NCBI GenBank assembly: GCA_035578905.1
Contig: JAQJVL010000085.1
Location: forward strand, 62,001 to 126,000
Direction: 5' to 3'
Source: Stictocephala bisonia
Taxonomy: Eukaryota > Arthropoda > Insecta > Hemiptera > Membracidae
Length of the DNA stretch: 64,000 nt
This document shows, piece by piece, positions 46,131 through 60,715 of this stretch; position 1 is the first letter of the stretch; each line of letters starts with the position of its first letter. The translations under genes and the position numbers were made by a program. Under the pieces are notes generated by a model. It ran no database searches and was not told where the DNA came from. It saw only the letters and a list, made by a program, of their open reading frames with translations.

Positions 46131-46556
46131 CATCTATTCTTTATTTAAAAAGAAATATGTCTTTTAATGTTTCTTACATCTTTGCTTCATTTACATCCTT
46201 CCACAACTATTTTATCCGGTCCATTTTTTAAAAGACATCTGTGCAAAATAGATTCTTCTGATTTACCTTAATTAATAAAATAAGTCTTAAAAATAGTTAC
46301 TGTACTAGCTAAAAGCAATGAGAAATTGAACATTTGTATATGTGAGGCATAACTTGGTTGGAATGTTATTGGTTATTGTTCTTTTCATTATTTATAATAA
46401 TAAAATTAGGTTCAAAGAAGTTATTATTAATATTATTGTCACTTTATCAAATTTTATGATAATTTCTTCTTGTAGAATAATATGTAAGTTTTACATTTAT
46501 TTTTAAGGTGGAAATTAATAATATTATAATACTAACCGAAACTTCAATCATTAGCA
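46131..46556. other. Intron, no feature seen
   Basis: AT-rich intronic sequence. Confidence 0.4.
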
Positions 46557-48790
46557 CATTGGTCCCCAAACCTTTTCCCTCCCCGATCCATTTTAGCCCA
46601 TACTTTTTAACCGTGACCACGTAAAAATAACTTGCAGCATGATGAGCAGTGAGGGGCTGAGAAAGCGCAGCTGGCTGTGAGGGAGGAGAAAGTTGTCCAA
46701 AACAAAGGTGGACAAAGGAGGAGGAGCTGCTACGGCAGTGGCAGACACAGTGGGCAGAGCGGAGGGGTGGGGAGCATCCAGTTCGAGTTGAACAGTGGCT
46801 TGAGCATGTATGTCTCGTGTTTTGTTCGCTCGGGTATTGTTTGATTTTCTTCTACTATGGATAAGTTCGTTAAACATGCCAGCCTTCTACTTTTCATGAA
46901 CAGAAGAGGGGAAAGGTGGGAAAGTTTAGTGACAGTTATATTAAGTATGGATTTAAGGTGCTCGGAAATAGGCCACAGTGTGCTATTTGCAGCAAGTTGT
47001 TATAACATGAGAATATGACACCTTCCAAGATGATTCGCCATTTAGAAAGTAAACACATCAGTTTTAAAGATAAGTCAGCAGATTTTTTGAACGTAAGTTA
47101 ACTGCTTTAGATTACCAGAAAAATTCTGTAGTTCAGTTAAGTAGAAATAATATGAGCAAAAGTGCTTTGCTAGTATCATATCAAGTGGCTTTACGAATAG
47201 CAAAGAGAGCTAAACCACACTTGATTGCTGAAGAGCTCATTCTACCTGCTGCTAAGAATATGGTTTGAACTATGATCAGCCCGTATATAGCTAAGAAGCT
47301 TTCCACTATCCCTTTGACGAACGATTCAGTGAGGAGGCGCATTATTGAGATGGCTCAAGACATAAAGGATCAATTGAAAACAAAGTTCCAGAAAAGTGAG
47401 TACTTTTCCATTCAAGTTGACAAGTCTACGGACGTGTCGAGTTTGACACAGTTTATGTGCTTTGTTTGCTTTGAGAGTGGCGGTAGTGTGGAAGAAGATA
47501 TTTTATTTTTAAAACCTTTGCCTGACCATCCAACAGGTGAGGCAATGTCTAAAATGTTCATGTCTGCAACCGATTTACTTCAAATTGACTTTCAAAAGTG
47601 TATATGAATCCGCAGTGATGGTGCCAAACCAATGACTAGGAAAGCCAGCGGTTTCGTGAGACGGATGAAAAATATCATGCCTAATGCCACTTGGGTTCAT
47701 TATTTTCTGCATCACCATGTTATCAAGGTCATGCCCACTGAACTGAAAACAGTGTTGAATGAAACTGTTAATTTTGTATAAAGCCTGCCATTACACTGTC
47801 AACTGTTATCACAGTTATGCAAAGTATTGGACAAAAACCTCGCCGAATTTTTTAATGACAATGAATGGCTGTTAAAACTTGCTTATTTAGCGAACATATT
47901 TCATCATCTGAATAATCTCAACGTTACCTTGTAGGGAAGAGACAAAATCATACTTTTTGCACAAGACAAAGTCAATTTGTTTATAAGCAAATTAGCCACT
48001 TGGTCAACCAGGGTTGAGAAGAATATATTTGAAAATTTTGAACTGACAAACTGAGCTTATCACACATCCTTTGATCGAAGTGAAGATTATCTCAACATTG
48101 GCAACCTCTCCAAAGTTGGTTTCTTCTCACATGCAAGGTCTACAAAAGCAGATCCTTAGCTACATTTCTGAGGATGAACACACCGGTTGGAACTGGGTAC
48201 TTAGCCCCTTCAACGAGCAGGCTGTGAACGAGGCAGACTTTAACCCACTGATTCATGACAAATTCATCAAGCTATCCTGTGACAAGATTTTGCAACTGTC
48301 CTTCAGCACCTAAGATGTTGATAAGTTATGGCTACAAAGAAGAGCTGAGTATCTAAACTTAACATCAGCAGCACTGAGAATCATCAACATCCTGCCTCTG
48401 CGATCTTGGATTTTCTACATTGGTCAACATTAAAACTGAGGAAAGAAATCAACTGGATGTAGAAGACAACCTTATTGTTTGTGTATCTAAACCCCAGCCA
48501 AATTTTAAGAAACTTGTTGGCAAAAAACAGGCTTACGTTTCTTACTAAAGAAGTCTTTTTTCCTTGAAGATTTATTAACAAAGTAAGCTATCAAAATTAT
48601 TAAATGATTCTGTTTTGTTTTAACAAAATCTGTAAAATATATTAATATTTTGTAAATGTACAAAGTTGTTAAATTTAAAACTCTCGATGGCCTTTAAGTA
48701 CATAGTTCACCATTATTTGTATACACCTCCCGAACCCTTTCTGAACAGCCAGCCACCCCCAGGGGTTGCACCCCCCAGTTTGGGAACCCA
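46557..48790 (+). mobile_element. hAT element of ZBED5 type, decayed
   Basis: Left end TTGGTCCCCAAACCTTTT and right end CAGTTTGGGAACCC (complement GGGTTCCCAAACTG) are degenerate inverted repeats of the Charlie/ZBED5 kind. Between them lies a plus-strand transposase relic. I cannot find a clean 8-bp duplication, as expected for an old copy. Confidence 0.8.
46857..48320 (+). pseudogene. ZBED5-like hAT transposase relic
   Basis: The frame starts MDKFVKHA. A BED zinc finger follows: PQCAICSKLL, then PSKMIRHLESKH near 46,975-47,055. After stops, 47,165-47,265 reads LVSYQVALRIAKRAKPHLIA. The longest open stretch (47272-47607) has MISPYIAKKLSTIPLTNDSV, RRRIIEMAQDIKDQLKTKFQ and SIQVDKSTDVSSLTQFM, where Asp of QVDKSTD is the first catalytic residue of hAT transposases. 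RSDGAKPMTRKASGFVRRM (second catalytic region) and ELKTVLNETVNFV follow. A further stretch (48071-48313) holds ATSPKLVSSHMQGLQKQI. Multiple stops and shifts make it non-functional. Confidence 0.82.
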
Positions 48791-48829
48791 AAAACATAGT
48801 ATTTTCTAAAATCTGATGGTATATTAGTA

Positions 48830-49590
48830 ATTAATTGAAGAATACCTTTAATTTGATACTCTGTTTGGGAATATTAGTTTAACATTACCCAACTTTGGGT
48901 TTTGAAGCTTATTTTTTTTATTTGGGAGGCAGAGCCCTCAAAAGTTGTCTCTTCCTAAATACAATGATATAATGTGATTTGGAAGATAGATACCTTTAGT
49001 TTGATACCCCACTAGGGCAGTTTATATTAATATTAGTCTTTATTTGTTTTCAGGGTTTTTTTGGGGGGGGGAGGGTTTTATGCCCCTTATTAATTGCCAT
49101 TCTTAAAATTTGAATGTATATTTGGATTCAAGAGAAAAGTAGTTTTAATTAGATCCCTCACTTCAGTGGATAACATAAGTATTAAAAAATTTTACATTTT
49201 TAAAATTTCAGTTTTTGGGCCCCCATACCCCAAATTTTTAAGTCTTCAGGCTGAAATTCATATATAAGGTGCAGGTTTGTTAGGTGTGTAGAACTGTGAA
49301 GATTTGAAACTTTTACTCTAGATTTTCCTCAAGTTAGGTTAGAAATACTATTTTTTTTTAAATTTTGCGATAAGAAAGACATTGGGGCAGTTATGGGAGT
49401 AAAAAAGGCTGCCATTTCAGAACTATGAAGTTTTTTTCAAAATCACTTCTTATTGCATGCCTTCAATATAGGATCAATCATCCTACAAAATTTCAACTCG
49501 GAAATTTAATGTTTTTTGAGAAACAGTGATCAGTGAGCGAGTCAAGGGTAATTGGCTTTTATACTTTATATATAGAGTAAGTTATAACTA
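48830..49590. repeat. Probable unclassified interspersed repeat
   Basis: The block contains two copies of a phrase (ATACCTTTA.TTTGATAC, at 48,842 and 48,989), poly-G runs, and an end (GAAACAGTGATCAGTGAGCG then TCAAGG) of a type I recall from insect interspersed repeats. No coding frame. Confidence 0.4.
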
Positions 49591-49734
49591 TTATATTAAT
49601 TTAGAGAAATGAAGTGTTTATTACTACTAAAAACACATCATGATGGAAATACTTTATTCCAATTGCCTTACTAATTATATGATATTGCTTTTCAGGTTTA
49701 GGAGTTTACAATATTGCCATGCCCTCCACAGTCC

Positions 49735-49770
49735 TACGCCTTAGCCATTAGACCACCCCACACCTGTAAC
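49735..49770 (-). mobile_element. tRNA-like SINE scrap
   Basis: On the minus strand GGGGTGGTCTAATGGCTAAG, GCGTAGGACTG resembles the 5' half of a tRNA or tRNA-derived SINE (A box TGGTCTAATGG). It shares TAAGGC..GGACTG with the SINE at 56,106. No B box follows, so no functional tRNA is claimed. Confidence 0.5.
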
Positions 49771-50138
49771 TTATTAGACTTTCTGGTCATGAAAGTTTGT
49801 AAAAGTGATACGGGACTGCTTAGTGTCAGTCTACTCTTACTGCTTTTCAAGATAGTGAGAAAAACAAGTTCATAGTCAATATCCCCAATGTTTACCTGTG
49901 GAGAAACAACACAATATAAAATAGCAGATAATATTATTTTTGAATACTTATTTTCTTGTAGTATATCCATCCATATAATCCTCACAGCCTCTAAGGAATT
50001 TGCAGAGTATAAAACATTTCTAAATGAACGGCATCATAGACTTTTATTTAAAGGTACATCACACCATACATAATTATTCAAACATTTCCCTAGCCTTTTC
50101 TTGAAGCACAATCCCAGATGACGTGAGAAAACCACTCA

Positions 50139-51595
<1,457 letters not shown>

Positions 51596-51600
51596 CTGAA

Positions 51601-51860
51601 TATGTGTAATAACCTCTTTATATGTGTAATAACCTCTTTATATGTGTAATAACCTCTTTATATGTGTAATAACCTCTTTATATGTGTAATAACCTCTTTA
51701 TATGTGTAATAACCTCTTTATATGTGTAATAACCTCTTTGTATGTGTAATAACCTCTTTATATGTGTAATAACCTCTTTATATGTGTAATAACCTCTTTA
51801 TATGTGTAATAACCTCTTTATATGTGTAATAACCTCTTTATATGTGTAATAACCTCTTTA
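51601..51860. repeat. 20-bp tandem array
   Basis: Exactly thirteen copies of TATGTGTAATAACCTCTTTA. Only one base differs (G for A at 51,740). The near-perfect identity implies recent expansion. Confidence 0.98.
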
Positions 51861-54800
51861 TAATAATTTTACTGCTATTTTAACTAGTGCACAGTGGCAT
51901 TGTCTGGTTAACATATTGTTATCAATATTTTTATACATGTTTGTGCATCAGAATTTCTTCTAAAAAAGTTTGAGTTTTGATAAATTTTGCTTTAAAATAA
52001 AATTTTTAAAAACCAAACAATGAGTAAATAAAAAAAATAAAAAAAAAAATATTAACCTTTTAAAAGGTTCTAACATTTTGGAAAGCACTGTTTACGTTCC
52101 CAAAATATGAACTGTTTAATAGATCATTTTAAAAAGTAGTGTGTGAAATATTATTACAAAAATTCAAGTTGAATCATAGTAAAAAATACTCTTTGAAATA
52201 TTTCAAAATACTGAATATCAATAGTAACTACATCCGGATCTAGTGACCGTAAAATGTATTAAAGGCTGTCATGAAGTATGGAAGATGAGAGATAGCTTGG
52301 TGTATGGTGTATACACATGAGCTATTACTGGCAGGAAGGAAGTGCAATGGCTGATCACTGTGGTGGGATATTTCCTTAGAACTGTTGTCGCTTTGCCCCA
52401 CAGTGTTCATCATCTTACTACAATACCATGAACATGAACAACGTTTACTTATGAGATCCAAACATGTAAATGTCTTTCTTCAATAATTAAACTTTAGTGT
52501 ATACATTTTCAAAAAGCTACTTTGTTCAATATCATCGGTGGATTGGAAAAAGCAGTATCCATACTTCAGTTTACAATAGATTCCTGAAGACATTACTCCT
52601 ATCACAATAAGTATTTTACATTGATTTATAAATGCCTAATTAAAAAAATAGTAAAAGTTCATAGGTACAACTTTTTTATCCAATGTTTTAGAGCAGAACA
52701 AATACAGTAAGAATATTTTTTATTTTCTATTAGCAGTGGTTATTAAGTAAGTACTAGTCATTTTTCAAACTGGTAATTTTTAACCCCATTATACTTTTAC
52801 GAATTTACACAACCAGACTTGCAGCAGGAAACAATAACTAAGTTGTTTAAAAATGCTTTCAGGTCTTCAGACACCAAAATAAAATTTTAAGAATATTCTT
52901 ACTTTTACAGTTATTAATGTGGATAGTTATGTATTTGACATTTGTAAAATTGTCACTGTTAAATAAAGAGATAAGGGGCTGTTCCTAATTTATGTAAAAT
53001 TTTAGGGGGGGAGAGGTGTTTAGCAGCGTAATAAACCATTTAAAGAGAGGGTGGGGGTGAGGGTGTTTTATGCTATGTCAATTTGTTTGAATTCATTCAA
53101 AAAATTTGTTTGTTTTCACTAAAATACAAGATTTTAAATGAATTTGACATAAATCAAAATATGCATGAAAATGGATGAACACATTTTTAGGGGGTTGGTG
53201 ACAGCGATACATAATTCTTTAGAGGAATTTAGCATTAGCATTACAAGTCTGTTACACATGGGGAGGGGGACTGAAAAGGCTGATTTTAGGGGCGTTTAAT
53301 ACTTAAAATTTGTTTTTTTAAATACAACTTGAAAGAGTTATCTAAGATATAACAATTTTATTTTTCTCAAACATAATTTAATTCAATTGGAAATGAAAGA
53401 ATAAAAGATGTGAGATTGCTATTATCTTATCCCAGGATATTACTATTTTTGATAACATTGCAATGTAATTATAAGCCTTTTCTTTAAAAAGTTCACATTA
53501 TCATAAACTCTGTTTGCTATATTTGTTTATCAAATAGAAATGTGTCAGTGTTTGAGCTTGTACATGTATTTCGTGTAAAAGTAAACTGACTCAATTTTAG
53601 AAATCCACTTGACATGAGCTTTATGGTGACCACCACTTGCTCTCCTGAAAATTATTTTGGCAATTTAAACATGCCTCCCAAAATGTATACACACATCAAA
53701 ACACAATCATGTCAGTCTGGAATACATAGGCATGTTTTTATTTTTTTGTAGTTTGTAGCTGATTGAGTGGCTGTTTAGAAATGTAATTACCACTTGTGAC
53801 TGCTTCAAAAAGCAAAAATTGTTGTGTTGCAAATTTATAATAAATTGCAAACAAACATAAGTATACCAATTTTTATCTACATTAGGCTTAGTTTGATGTT
53901 GATCTCCACAAGAGTTTTAATTTTAAGTAAATACCTCATTTCCAACATTTCTATGGTAGATCGGAACTAGTTTACATTTTATTTCATTGTGTATTAGAGA
54001 CTATTGGTTCTATTTGTATTTTGGTTCCTAATTAACCACACAAAATAAATTCTGTTGGATTTTGGTTGTAATAAAAATATCCTCAAAACAACATTATAAT
54101 TTAACATTTTGAAAATAAAATGTTAGTAAAATATATTGAACAATCTAGAAAAATAAAAATTTAACACCATTAGAATATAAACACAACAAATGAGTACAAA
54201 CAATCTTGAAAAAGTCAAATTCTAATTATGAAAATTATTAACAACAATTCAAAACGCAAAACAAAGTTAATAACCAAAATCTATAATATGCAAGAATGTG
54301 TCAGTAGAGGAAGCCATCACATTCATGCAGGACACATTCAATCATGCAGACTCAGGAGGTTGTAGACAGGGTGCAGGCACTCACTGCAATGACATTTCTG
54401 CTGCTAGTAAGTTGATGCAAGCAGAAAGTGTGATTCAAATTATGTATCTACATTAATAAAGTCACACTTAAGGCATGCTCATTACCGCATAGTGTTGAGT
54501 ACGAGATTTTAATATCTTGATGTATAGTATATAAAGTTAAAATTATTCTAAACGATTCTGTTATAACTTCTTGAAATTGTATAGGGTTTATCTAGAATAA
54601 TGATTTTGTACGATAAATATTTACTTAACTCTTTTGTATTGTGAAGAAACAATTAATGTCGTAAACATCTTTTAAAAAATAATGTACTTTAAGGTTTTAA
54701 ATATATTTTAGAATGTAGTTTTGTGTAAAATTATATGATAAACAATATAAATTGAAATAGAGTAAGTATTGATTTTAGTATATTCGTTGGGAAAATCATT

Positions 54801-55880
54801 TTGTATCAGCATGTGAAATGGGACGTGCAAGCGTAGCCTGCGTCAGCAGCAGCTATCATCCAGCAAGTGTTAGTTTTCAAGCTCTAACGCAACGCACAAC
54901 CAGGACTGACCTCATCTGCATCCAAGCCCAACTGCTGAAAGATTCAAAATTGGACTAACTGTTTTACATAATTTAAATGTTTATAAACCACCATCACGCT
55001 AATGAAGCTACGCTAGTTTCAACTGAACATTTAGACACCTATTTACAGTTACATTCACATTGAACTATCTGTATAACTCACTAGTATTCAGTTCATATAA
55101 CTATTTATTGAGACAGATTTTACATTGTTTACCTGTAAAAAGATTTCGACTACAGTTAGTTGAAGATAACATAGCTCCACCATGCAATGGGTATACAACA
55201 CAACAAGTCTAATCTAAACAATATGGCTGTGAAACAGTTTAGAGAAGGGGCCAGAAAAGACCAAGCATCAATACATAGTAAAAAGGAATATATTTAAGAG
55301 TTCACTTATGCTAATCCCATCTTCAGTTTTAAGTTGTTATTACAATGTATCTGAGGATTTTTAAAGGGGATTTTCTTTTTATAATTGCTGAAAAAACTGT
55401 TTCTGAGGACTTAAAGGAATATAATTGTATTTACAATAATGATTTTTTTGTCAATTTAAGTTTACCCTGATTGAATGTACTAAATTTTCCTCAGACAAAG
55501 AAAAGAGGTACATATCAAGATACTAATTGTTTTGCTATGGTTTTATCGTTAACAAAATTAACGGAATCTATTTGAATAAGTTAAATAATTATAATTGATA
55601 AACAAAATTGAACTGCAGGGCTTTTAATTATTAATATTTCATTACATTATGCCATACTACAAATTTATATAAAAAATAACCAATTCCTCTTTTTTGAACG
55701 GAAAATCAGAATTTAGATTTAGACATAACAATTCTAAAAACTAGAATTTAGTAAACTAATCTTAACACTTAGGCTGAAGCATTATTTGCATTTTGGTTCT
55801 ACCTATATTAATTCAATGAACTGAAATGTTAATGTAAAACACTTACTAATCTGTAACTACTAACAAAAATATAAAAATGC
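51861..55880. other. Intron, with a G-rich MITE-like patch
   Basis: Mostly AT-rich. At 52,975-53,300 the sequence GGGGCTGTTCCTAATTTATG, then GGGGGGGAGAGG and a G-rich end near 53,290 looks like an old terminal-repeat MITE, but I cannot define its ends. The rest shows no genes. Confidence 0.4.
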
Positions 55881-55885
55881 AGCAT

Positions 55886-55888
<3 letters not shown>

Positions 55889-55940
<52 letters not shown>
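55889..55940. repeat. Poly-A tract of about 52 bases
   Basis: An uninterrupted A run following GCAGCATC. It could be the tail of a retro-insertion, but no clear source sequence precedes it. Confidence 0.9.
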
Positions 55941-55944
<4 letters not shown>

Positions 55945-56105
55945 CACAGCAAAAGCTGTATTAGAACAAATGTGAAAGTGAGATAATGTTTGTCAAGTTT
56001 TTCCACCTAAATATTTTTCATCTCCTAATGATAAAATAAAGTAGAAGAAATGGGCATTGGGCATCAGCAGACCTACTAACACAGGTGCTATAAGGAGAAA
56101 AAATA

Positions 56106-56280
56106 AGTGCCAGCGTGGTGGCTCAGTGGTTAAGGCTTCGGACTGCAAAGGGCTATTTCCAAGGTTCAAATCCCCACTGAGCCAATCTAGGTCAGTACTT
56201 CACTCATTGAATATAGTTCACGCACAGACCTTCATGCCCATGTGAACTGGCAAGTGAAGTTTTATATAAAAAAAGTTAAT
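56106..56280 (+). mobile_element. tRNA-derived SINE
   Basis: The 5' part contains a pol III A box TGGCTCAGTGG (56119-56129) and a B box GGTTCAAATCC (56163-56173) with normal spacing. The tRNA-like head (GTGGTGGCTCAGTGGTTAAG, GCTTCGGACTG) is followed by a unique body ending in AACTGGCAAGTGAAGTTTTA and a short A-rich tail. A 3' fragment of the same family is at 34,165. Box order and spacing fit an RNA polymerase III-transcribed SINE. Confidence 0.9.
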
Positions 56281-56438
56281 GATCACAAATACAAGAAAAC
56301 ATACATCTATGAGTAAAAATATAAGAATATTTGTAACATCTGATGTGACTTTTATAAATTTCTTGTCTTTATGTTAACAGAGTTATTTTCTTGATAAGTT
56401 AACTGATGCTCAATCTCTCTCATTTATATTAATTATGG

Positions 56439-56693
56439 CTAGGGTTGCCATTATTTTTCACCGGCCATCCAGGACACCACTGTTCAAAATGAGTTGGGAG
56501 GGATTAGGGATAAGTCAAATTAAAAGACTTGGTGTAATATGATTCTTATCATGTATAAATGTTATTTAATTTATCAAATTCACAAATAAAAACAGGTTAT
56601 TATAAGTTAAAACTTGACAGATACTGAGTGAGATATCAGGACAAGCTTGTAAAACTGGGACTGTCCTGGCCAAACCAGGATGAATGGCAAGCC
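56439..56693. mobile_element. Small MITE with 9-bp target duplication
   Basis: The 255-bp element has inverted ends: AGGGTTGCCAT on the left and the complement of ATGGCAAGCC on the right, with further similarity (CATCCAGGACA against TGGCCAGGACAG). It is flanked by TAATTATGG on both sides (56430-56438 and 56694-56702). The 8-9 bp duplication fits a hAT-type element. Fragments of the same family are at 23.04 and 16.7 kb. Confidence 0.83.
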
Positions 56694-56780
56694 TAATTAT
56701 GGGCCTAGTGCCTTATAACATAAAAAAAAAAACTATTAATAGTAGGCCTATAGAGTTTAAAAAGCCCTCCACCAACAAAT

Positions 56781-56785
<5 letters not shown>

Positions 56786-56829
<44 letters not shown>

Positions 56830-56868
56830 GCACGCACGCACGCACGCACGCACGAACGTGCGCACACA

Positions 56869-56918
<50 letters not shown>
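56786..56918. repeat. CA/CG microsatellite
   Basis: (CA)n, then (CGCA)n, then (CA)n. Overlapping open frames on both strands here (Thr-His and Cys-Val repeats) are artefacts. Confidence 0.97.
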
Positions 56919-56919
<1 letters not shown>

Positions 56920-59780
56920 ATAATGAAGTGCTATAATGAAGATGTTATAATGAAGTGCTAATAGTTTTGCAATAGATATTTGCAAACCTACTAATTTCCC
57001 TAAATTCAGATCACATCCCTGAAACATTTTAATTCCTTTAACATAGAGGTATAAATAAACCAAGGTAATTATAGGGTAGCTAATATTTTAATAATAATAA
57101 TTTTATAGCTGATTTCTAACATTAGTATCTTCATAGTTATTTACTATTTATTTTATAAAAGCTATTGTCAATTAATATGTTTGATTGATTTAAGAAGAAT
57201 TTAATGTAATGAAGTTATTAATTATTCAAAATAATTGAGAAGTATATTGTTAGCCTAGAAACACAAATATTTGGTTGTATTGTTAGCTTCAGTGTATATA
57301 ATTATTAGGAATGGCACAAATATAATATATATATAGAGGGCGTTATTTTCTTTATAATTTTGTACATGTAGAAAATATAATGTTGGAAATAATATCAAAT
57401 TACTTGAAATAAATAGATTTACTGTGAATAGTTATTTAAGAAACAATTTGTGTTTTAAATGATGTTTTTGTCTTACACATAACCTTAGATATGTAGTTTC
57501 AAAACATGTACCCTGCCTGATAGGTAATTTTGAACGTAAATTTAATGTTCAAATCAGGTATCATGAATCCAGGGTTAAGGGAACCATAGTGAAATGAATT
57601 TTTTAAAAAGGGACTCAGATCTCTAATAGGATAGCAACAATTTTTTATTGCCTTCTTTTAATTATTATTAGTGAAGTACAAATCATCAAGATATTGGGGA
57701 TATGTATAAGAGTTTGACAGAATATAACTAAGCCAATGTAGTCACAGTTACTACAGCAACACTTTTCATAGAAAAAAATTAATTAATAGCCTGGAATATA
57801 TTATTACTTACAGATAGATATATAATGTAAAAGGGATATTTGTGCCAGTAATTCGGTTAGTTAGCGAGGTCTGCTACTACAGCTGGTTTAAACTGCATTA
57901 CATATACATGGGACTACACTAGCGCTCTACAATGGACCACAAATACAGCTGATAATTTGAGACACAGAATTTAACATTGGATAAGAAATCTATCTGTGTG
58001 CTTATAAAATTAATGGTACATGTTTATAAAAACATGTTTATCTAAAGCTCTGAAAAGATAAAGAAATTAAAACTGTTAATAACTAGAGTGAATGCAGCGA
58101 TAAAACAAATACGGTGAACATTATTACTGTCCTTTCATACTTCACTTTCCTTGTTGGTAGATTACCTTACAATTGTTACATGAAATTATGTTAGTTGTAA
58201 AAAGTATCTGGTAAAACACATAGAGTCCCAACAGAGACAGGTTGTAAGTTGTAACCTTTAAGATTTGAAAGTCCATATTTTTGTCCAACTTATCACTTTA
58301 TTGGTATTTATAATCCTGCAGAATTCAATGTTCATGTTTGAGTTGAACAATTGAACATGAATTTAATGCAACTTTCTACTAAATTTATTTAAAAAATTCA
58401 GTCTGGTACATATTTTAAATTCTTGATAAAAATTTGAATTTTTTAACTATCAGATTCATATTTTATAAATATGAAAGATTAGCTTAGTTCAATCATCATT
58501 TGTAGAAACTTTTCTACTACATAAACGGACGTATGATGAATTTTTCATACGTTTTATTTTCCTACAGTCTTTATTTTCCTTAAAAATCAATAGATTTTAG
58601 AATTTTTATGCTCTTAAAATTTGTATGATTGTGATGTTTTAGTATACTGAACTGTTAATTTCAAAGTAAAAAATAAAATAAAATTTCTTAATATTTCATA
58701 GGATTAAAAAAAATGAAATTACCCTTTTTATTCTGATCTTTTGCCCATTTTTATTCATAGACCTATTTTTAAAAAATTGTTGTTTACGAACAATTTACGT
58801 TTTTATTAATACTCGCTGAGTGTATATACTGTAAGTTGCTTCATAATAGAAGGCAATATACAAAATATCAGTAACTAAACGTTGACAGTTACTTATTTGA
58901 AATCCGTTATTTGAAAGGAATCATTATTTGAAATAAGTTGTTTCAGTATCAAGGGTTGATTTAATATACTACTCTTTCACTAAATTATCTTTAAATCATT
59001 GTTCAAAATCAAGATAATTTAAAGACTTTACATTTATGTAAATTTTGTTTCTTAAGTTTATTTACCTGACTGGTAGGGGAAAACTTATTATCAAAATAAA
59101 CACTAAACATAACATGCCTTAATCTCTGCTATGTTTAGCAGGTTCCTAAGGCACTGACTGAGCACTTGTCAGTTTCTTTAAAGTATTTTTCTTTTATTTA
59201 CTTTTATAAGGTTATTTAATATCTATAACGCTCATTATTAATGACTAAATACTGTCTTAGTCTAGTTCTGTAAATCATTTTTGAAACTCAACTTTTCCCT
59301 GAACATTTGATGATGAATATAAAATGATTCACAAAAGTCAACCACATTCAGGTTGGAATATGTGAATAATTACTACTCTATTGGTTGATTCCTTTTGTTA
59401 TTGCTGTGAAAAGTTTCTTGAGGAAAAACTATTATTATCTTTATTGGATTTCCTGGCAACGTGATTTTTGAAAGTAAAGGTTGAATGAAGTAAATTGTGG
59501 ATGGTTTAATTACTTTTATAAAAAAAATAGTATTGATTAGAGAATATTGAACAAATCATTATTCATTAATTCCACAATATCGGGAAAGGTCAAGAAAAAA
59601 AAGGAATTCTCATAAATATCTATAACAAAATGACTGGGAAAAAGACATCCAACTTGATAGAGCAACAAGGAGTATTATAGTGAGGTAGTGTTGTTACTCA
59701 GCTATTTGGGGACAAAGTCTTGAGGAGATTGTAGCTGATAGGTTCTATGCTCGGTCCTCTTAATACAGAGATGGTGTCTG
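56919..59780. other. Intron, no feature seen
   Basis: AT-rich intronic sequence without recognised elements or RNA genes. Confidence 0.45.
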
Positions 59781-59799
59781 CTCAATGGTTGCCATCGAC

Positions 59800-60715
59800 G
59801 TGGACACAACTAGAAAAGTCTGGGTGTCCATGTTGGATGGTAGTCAAGGTTTAGATGTGTAGGGAAGAGAACTGAGTATCATGCTTGTCAGTTAGCTAAC
59901 AATCAGACCAACATACTGTGTGGTTCGGATTCCACGTAAAGCTGTAGGACCCTTAATTGGCTAGTGGGCTATTAATAAGCTCTTTCTGAGAAACAGTTGA
60001 CCTTAGTTAGTGACAATGACTACACTTGTTCATCTACGCTTATCACACTCATTCACCCCTCATAGACGCTCATATCTCTACAATTGGCATTTTACAAATT
60101 AATAATGAATTGTAGAGGTCAGAAGGTTTCTGAAAATTCTTCATATACCTTCTAGACAGGAAAGAGAACTGAATATCGTGCTTTTCAGTTAGCTAACAAT
60201 CAGACCAACATACTGTGTGGTTCGGATTCCACGTAAAGCTGTAGGACCCTCAACTGGCTATTGGGCTAATAATAAGCTCTTTCTGAGAAACAGTTGACCT
60301 TAGTTAGTAACAATGACTACACTTGTTCATCTACGCTTATCACACTCATTCACCCCTCATAGACGCTCATATCTCTACAATTGGCATCTTACAAATGAAT
60401 AATGAATTTTAAAGGTTTCTGAAAATTCTTCATATATATATGGGTGTCAATGGAGATGATGGTTGGCCATCGTAAGTTGGTAGTTTTGGAGTTGGGAGGA
60501 ACTGACTATCAATCAAATACTATGTGGTTTGTGTTCCACAGTAAGCTCTAGACCACTTAGTTGTGCTGACTATTGAGCTATAAATGTCCTCTTCATAAGT
60601 GTCAGTGAAACTTTTATATTAACAGAGGCTATATATACTCATCTACATTAATTTGAAAAACATATTTGCCTAGATCTCTAAGTTCAATGTCTTAATGAAT
60701 AGAAAATTATTTGAA
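59800..60715 (+). mobile_element. Three tandem SINE-like units
   Basis: A unit of about 290 bp is present three times. Each begins near a GGGTGTC phrase or shortened equivalent, has AACTGA(G/C)TATC, a B-box-like GGTTCGGATTCC (59932-59943 and 60219-60230; GGTTTGTGTTCC at 60525-60536), GTAAAGCT(G)TAGGACC and the tail CAATGACTACACTTGTTCAT with AATGAAT. Units one and two are nearly identical; unit three is diverged. Another 3' part lies at 39,880. The B box and the dispersed copy suggest a SINE family. Confidence 0.75.

Noticed and set aside
46593..46877. 94-codon minus-strand ORF
   Set aside because: It overlaps the terminal region and start of the ZBED5-like hAT on the opposite strand.
49735..49770. 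Functional tRNA gene on the minus strand
   Set aside because: Only an A-box-like 5' half is present; no B box or acceptor stem.
56106..56180. Functional tRNA gene
   Set aside because: Both pol III boxes are present but the head does not close into a complete cloverleaf and is fused to a SINE body.
56684..57063. ORFs of 79 and 116 codons on opposite strands
   Set aside because: Both are translations of the CA/CG microsatellite.
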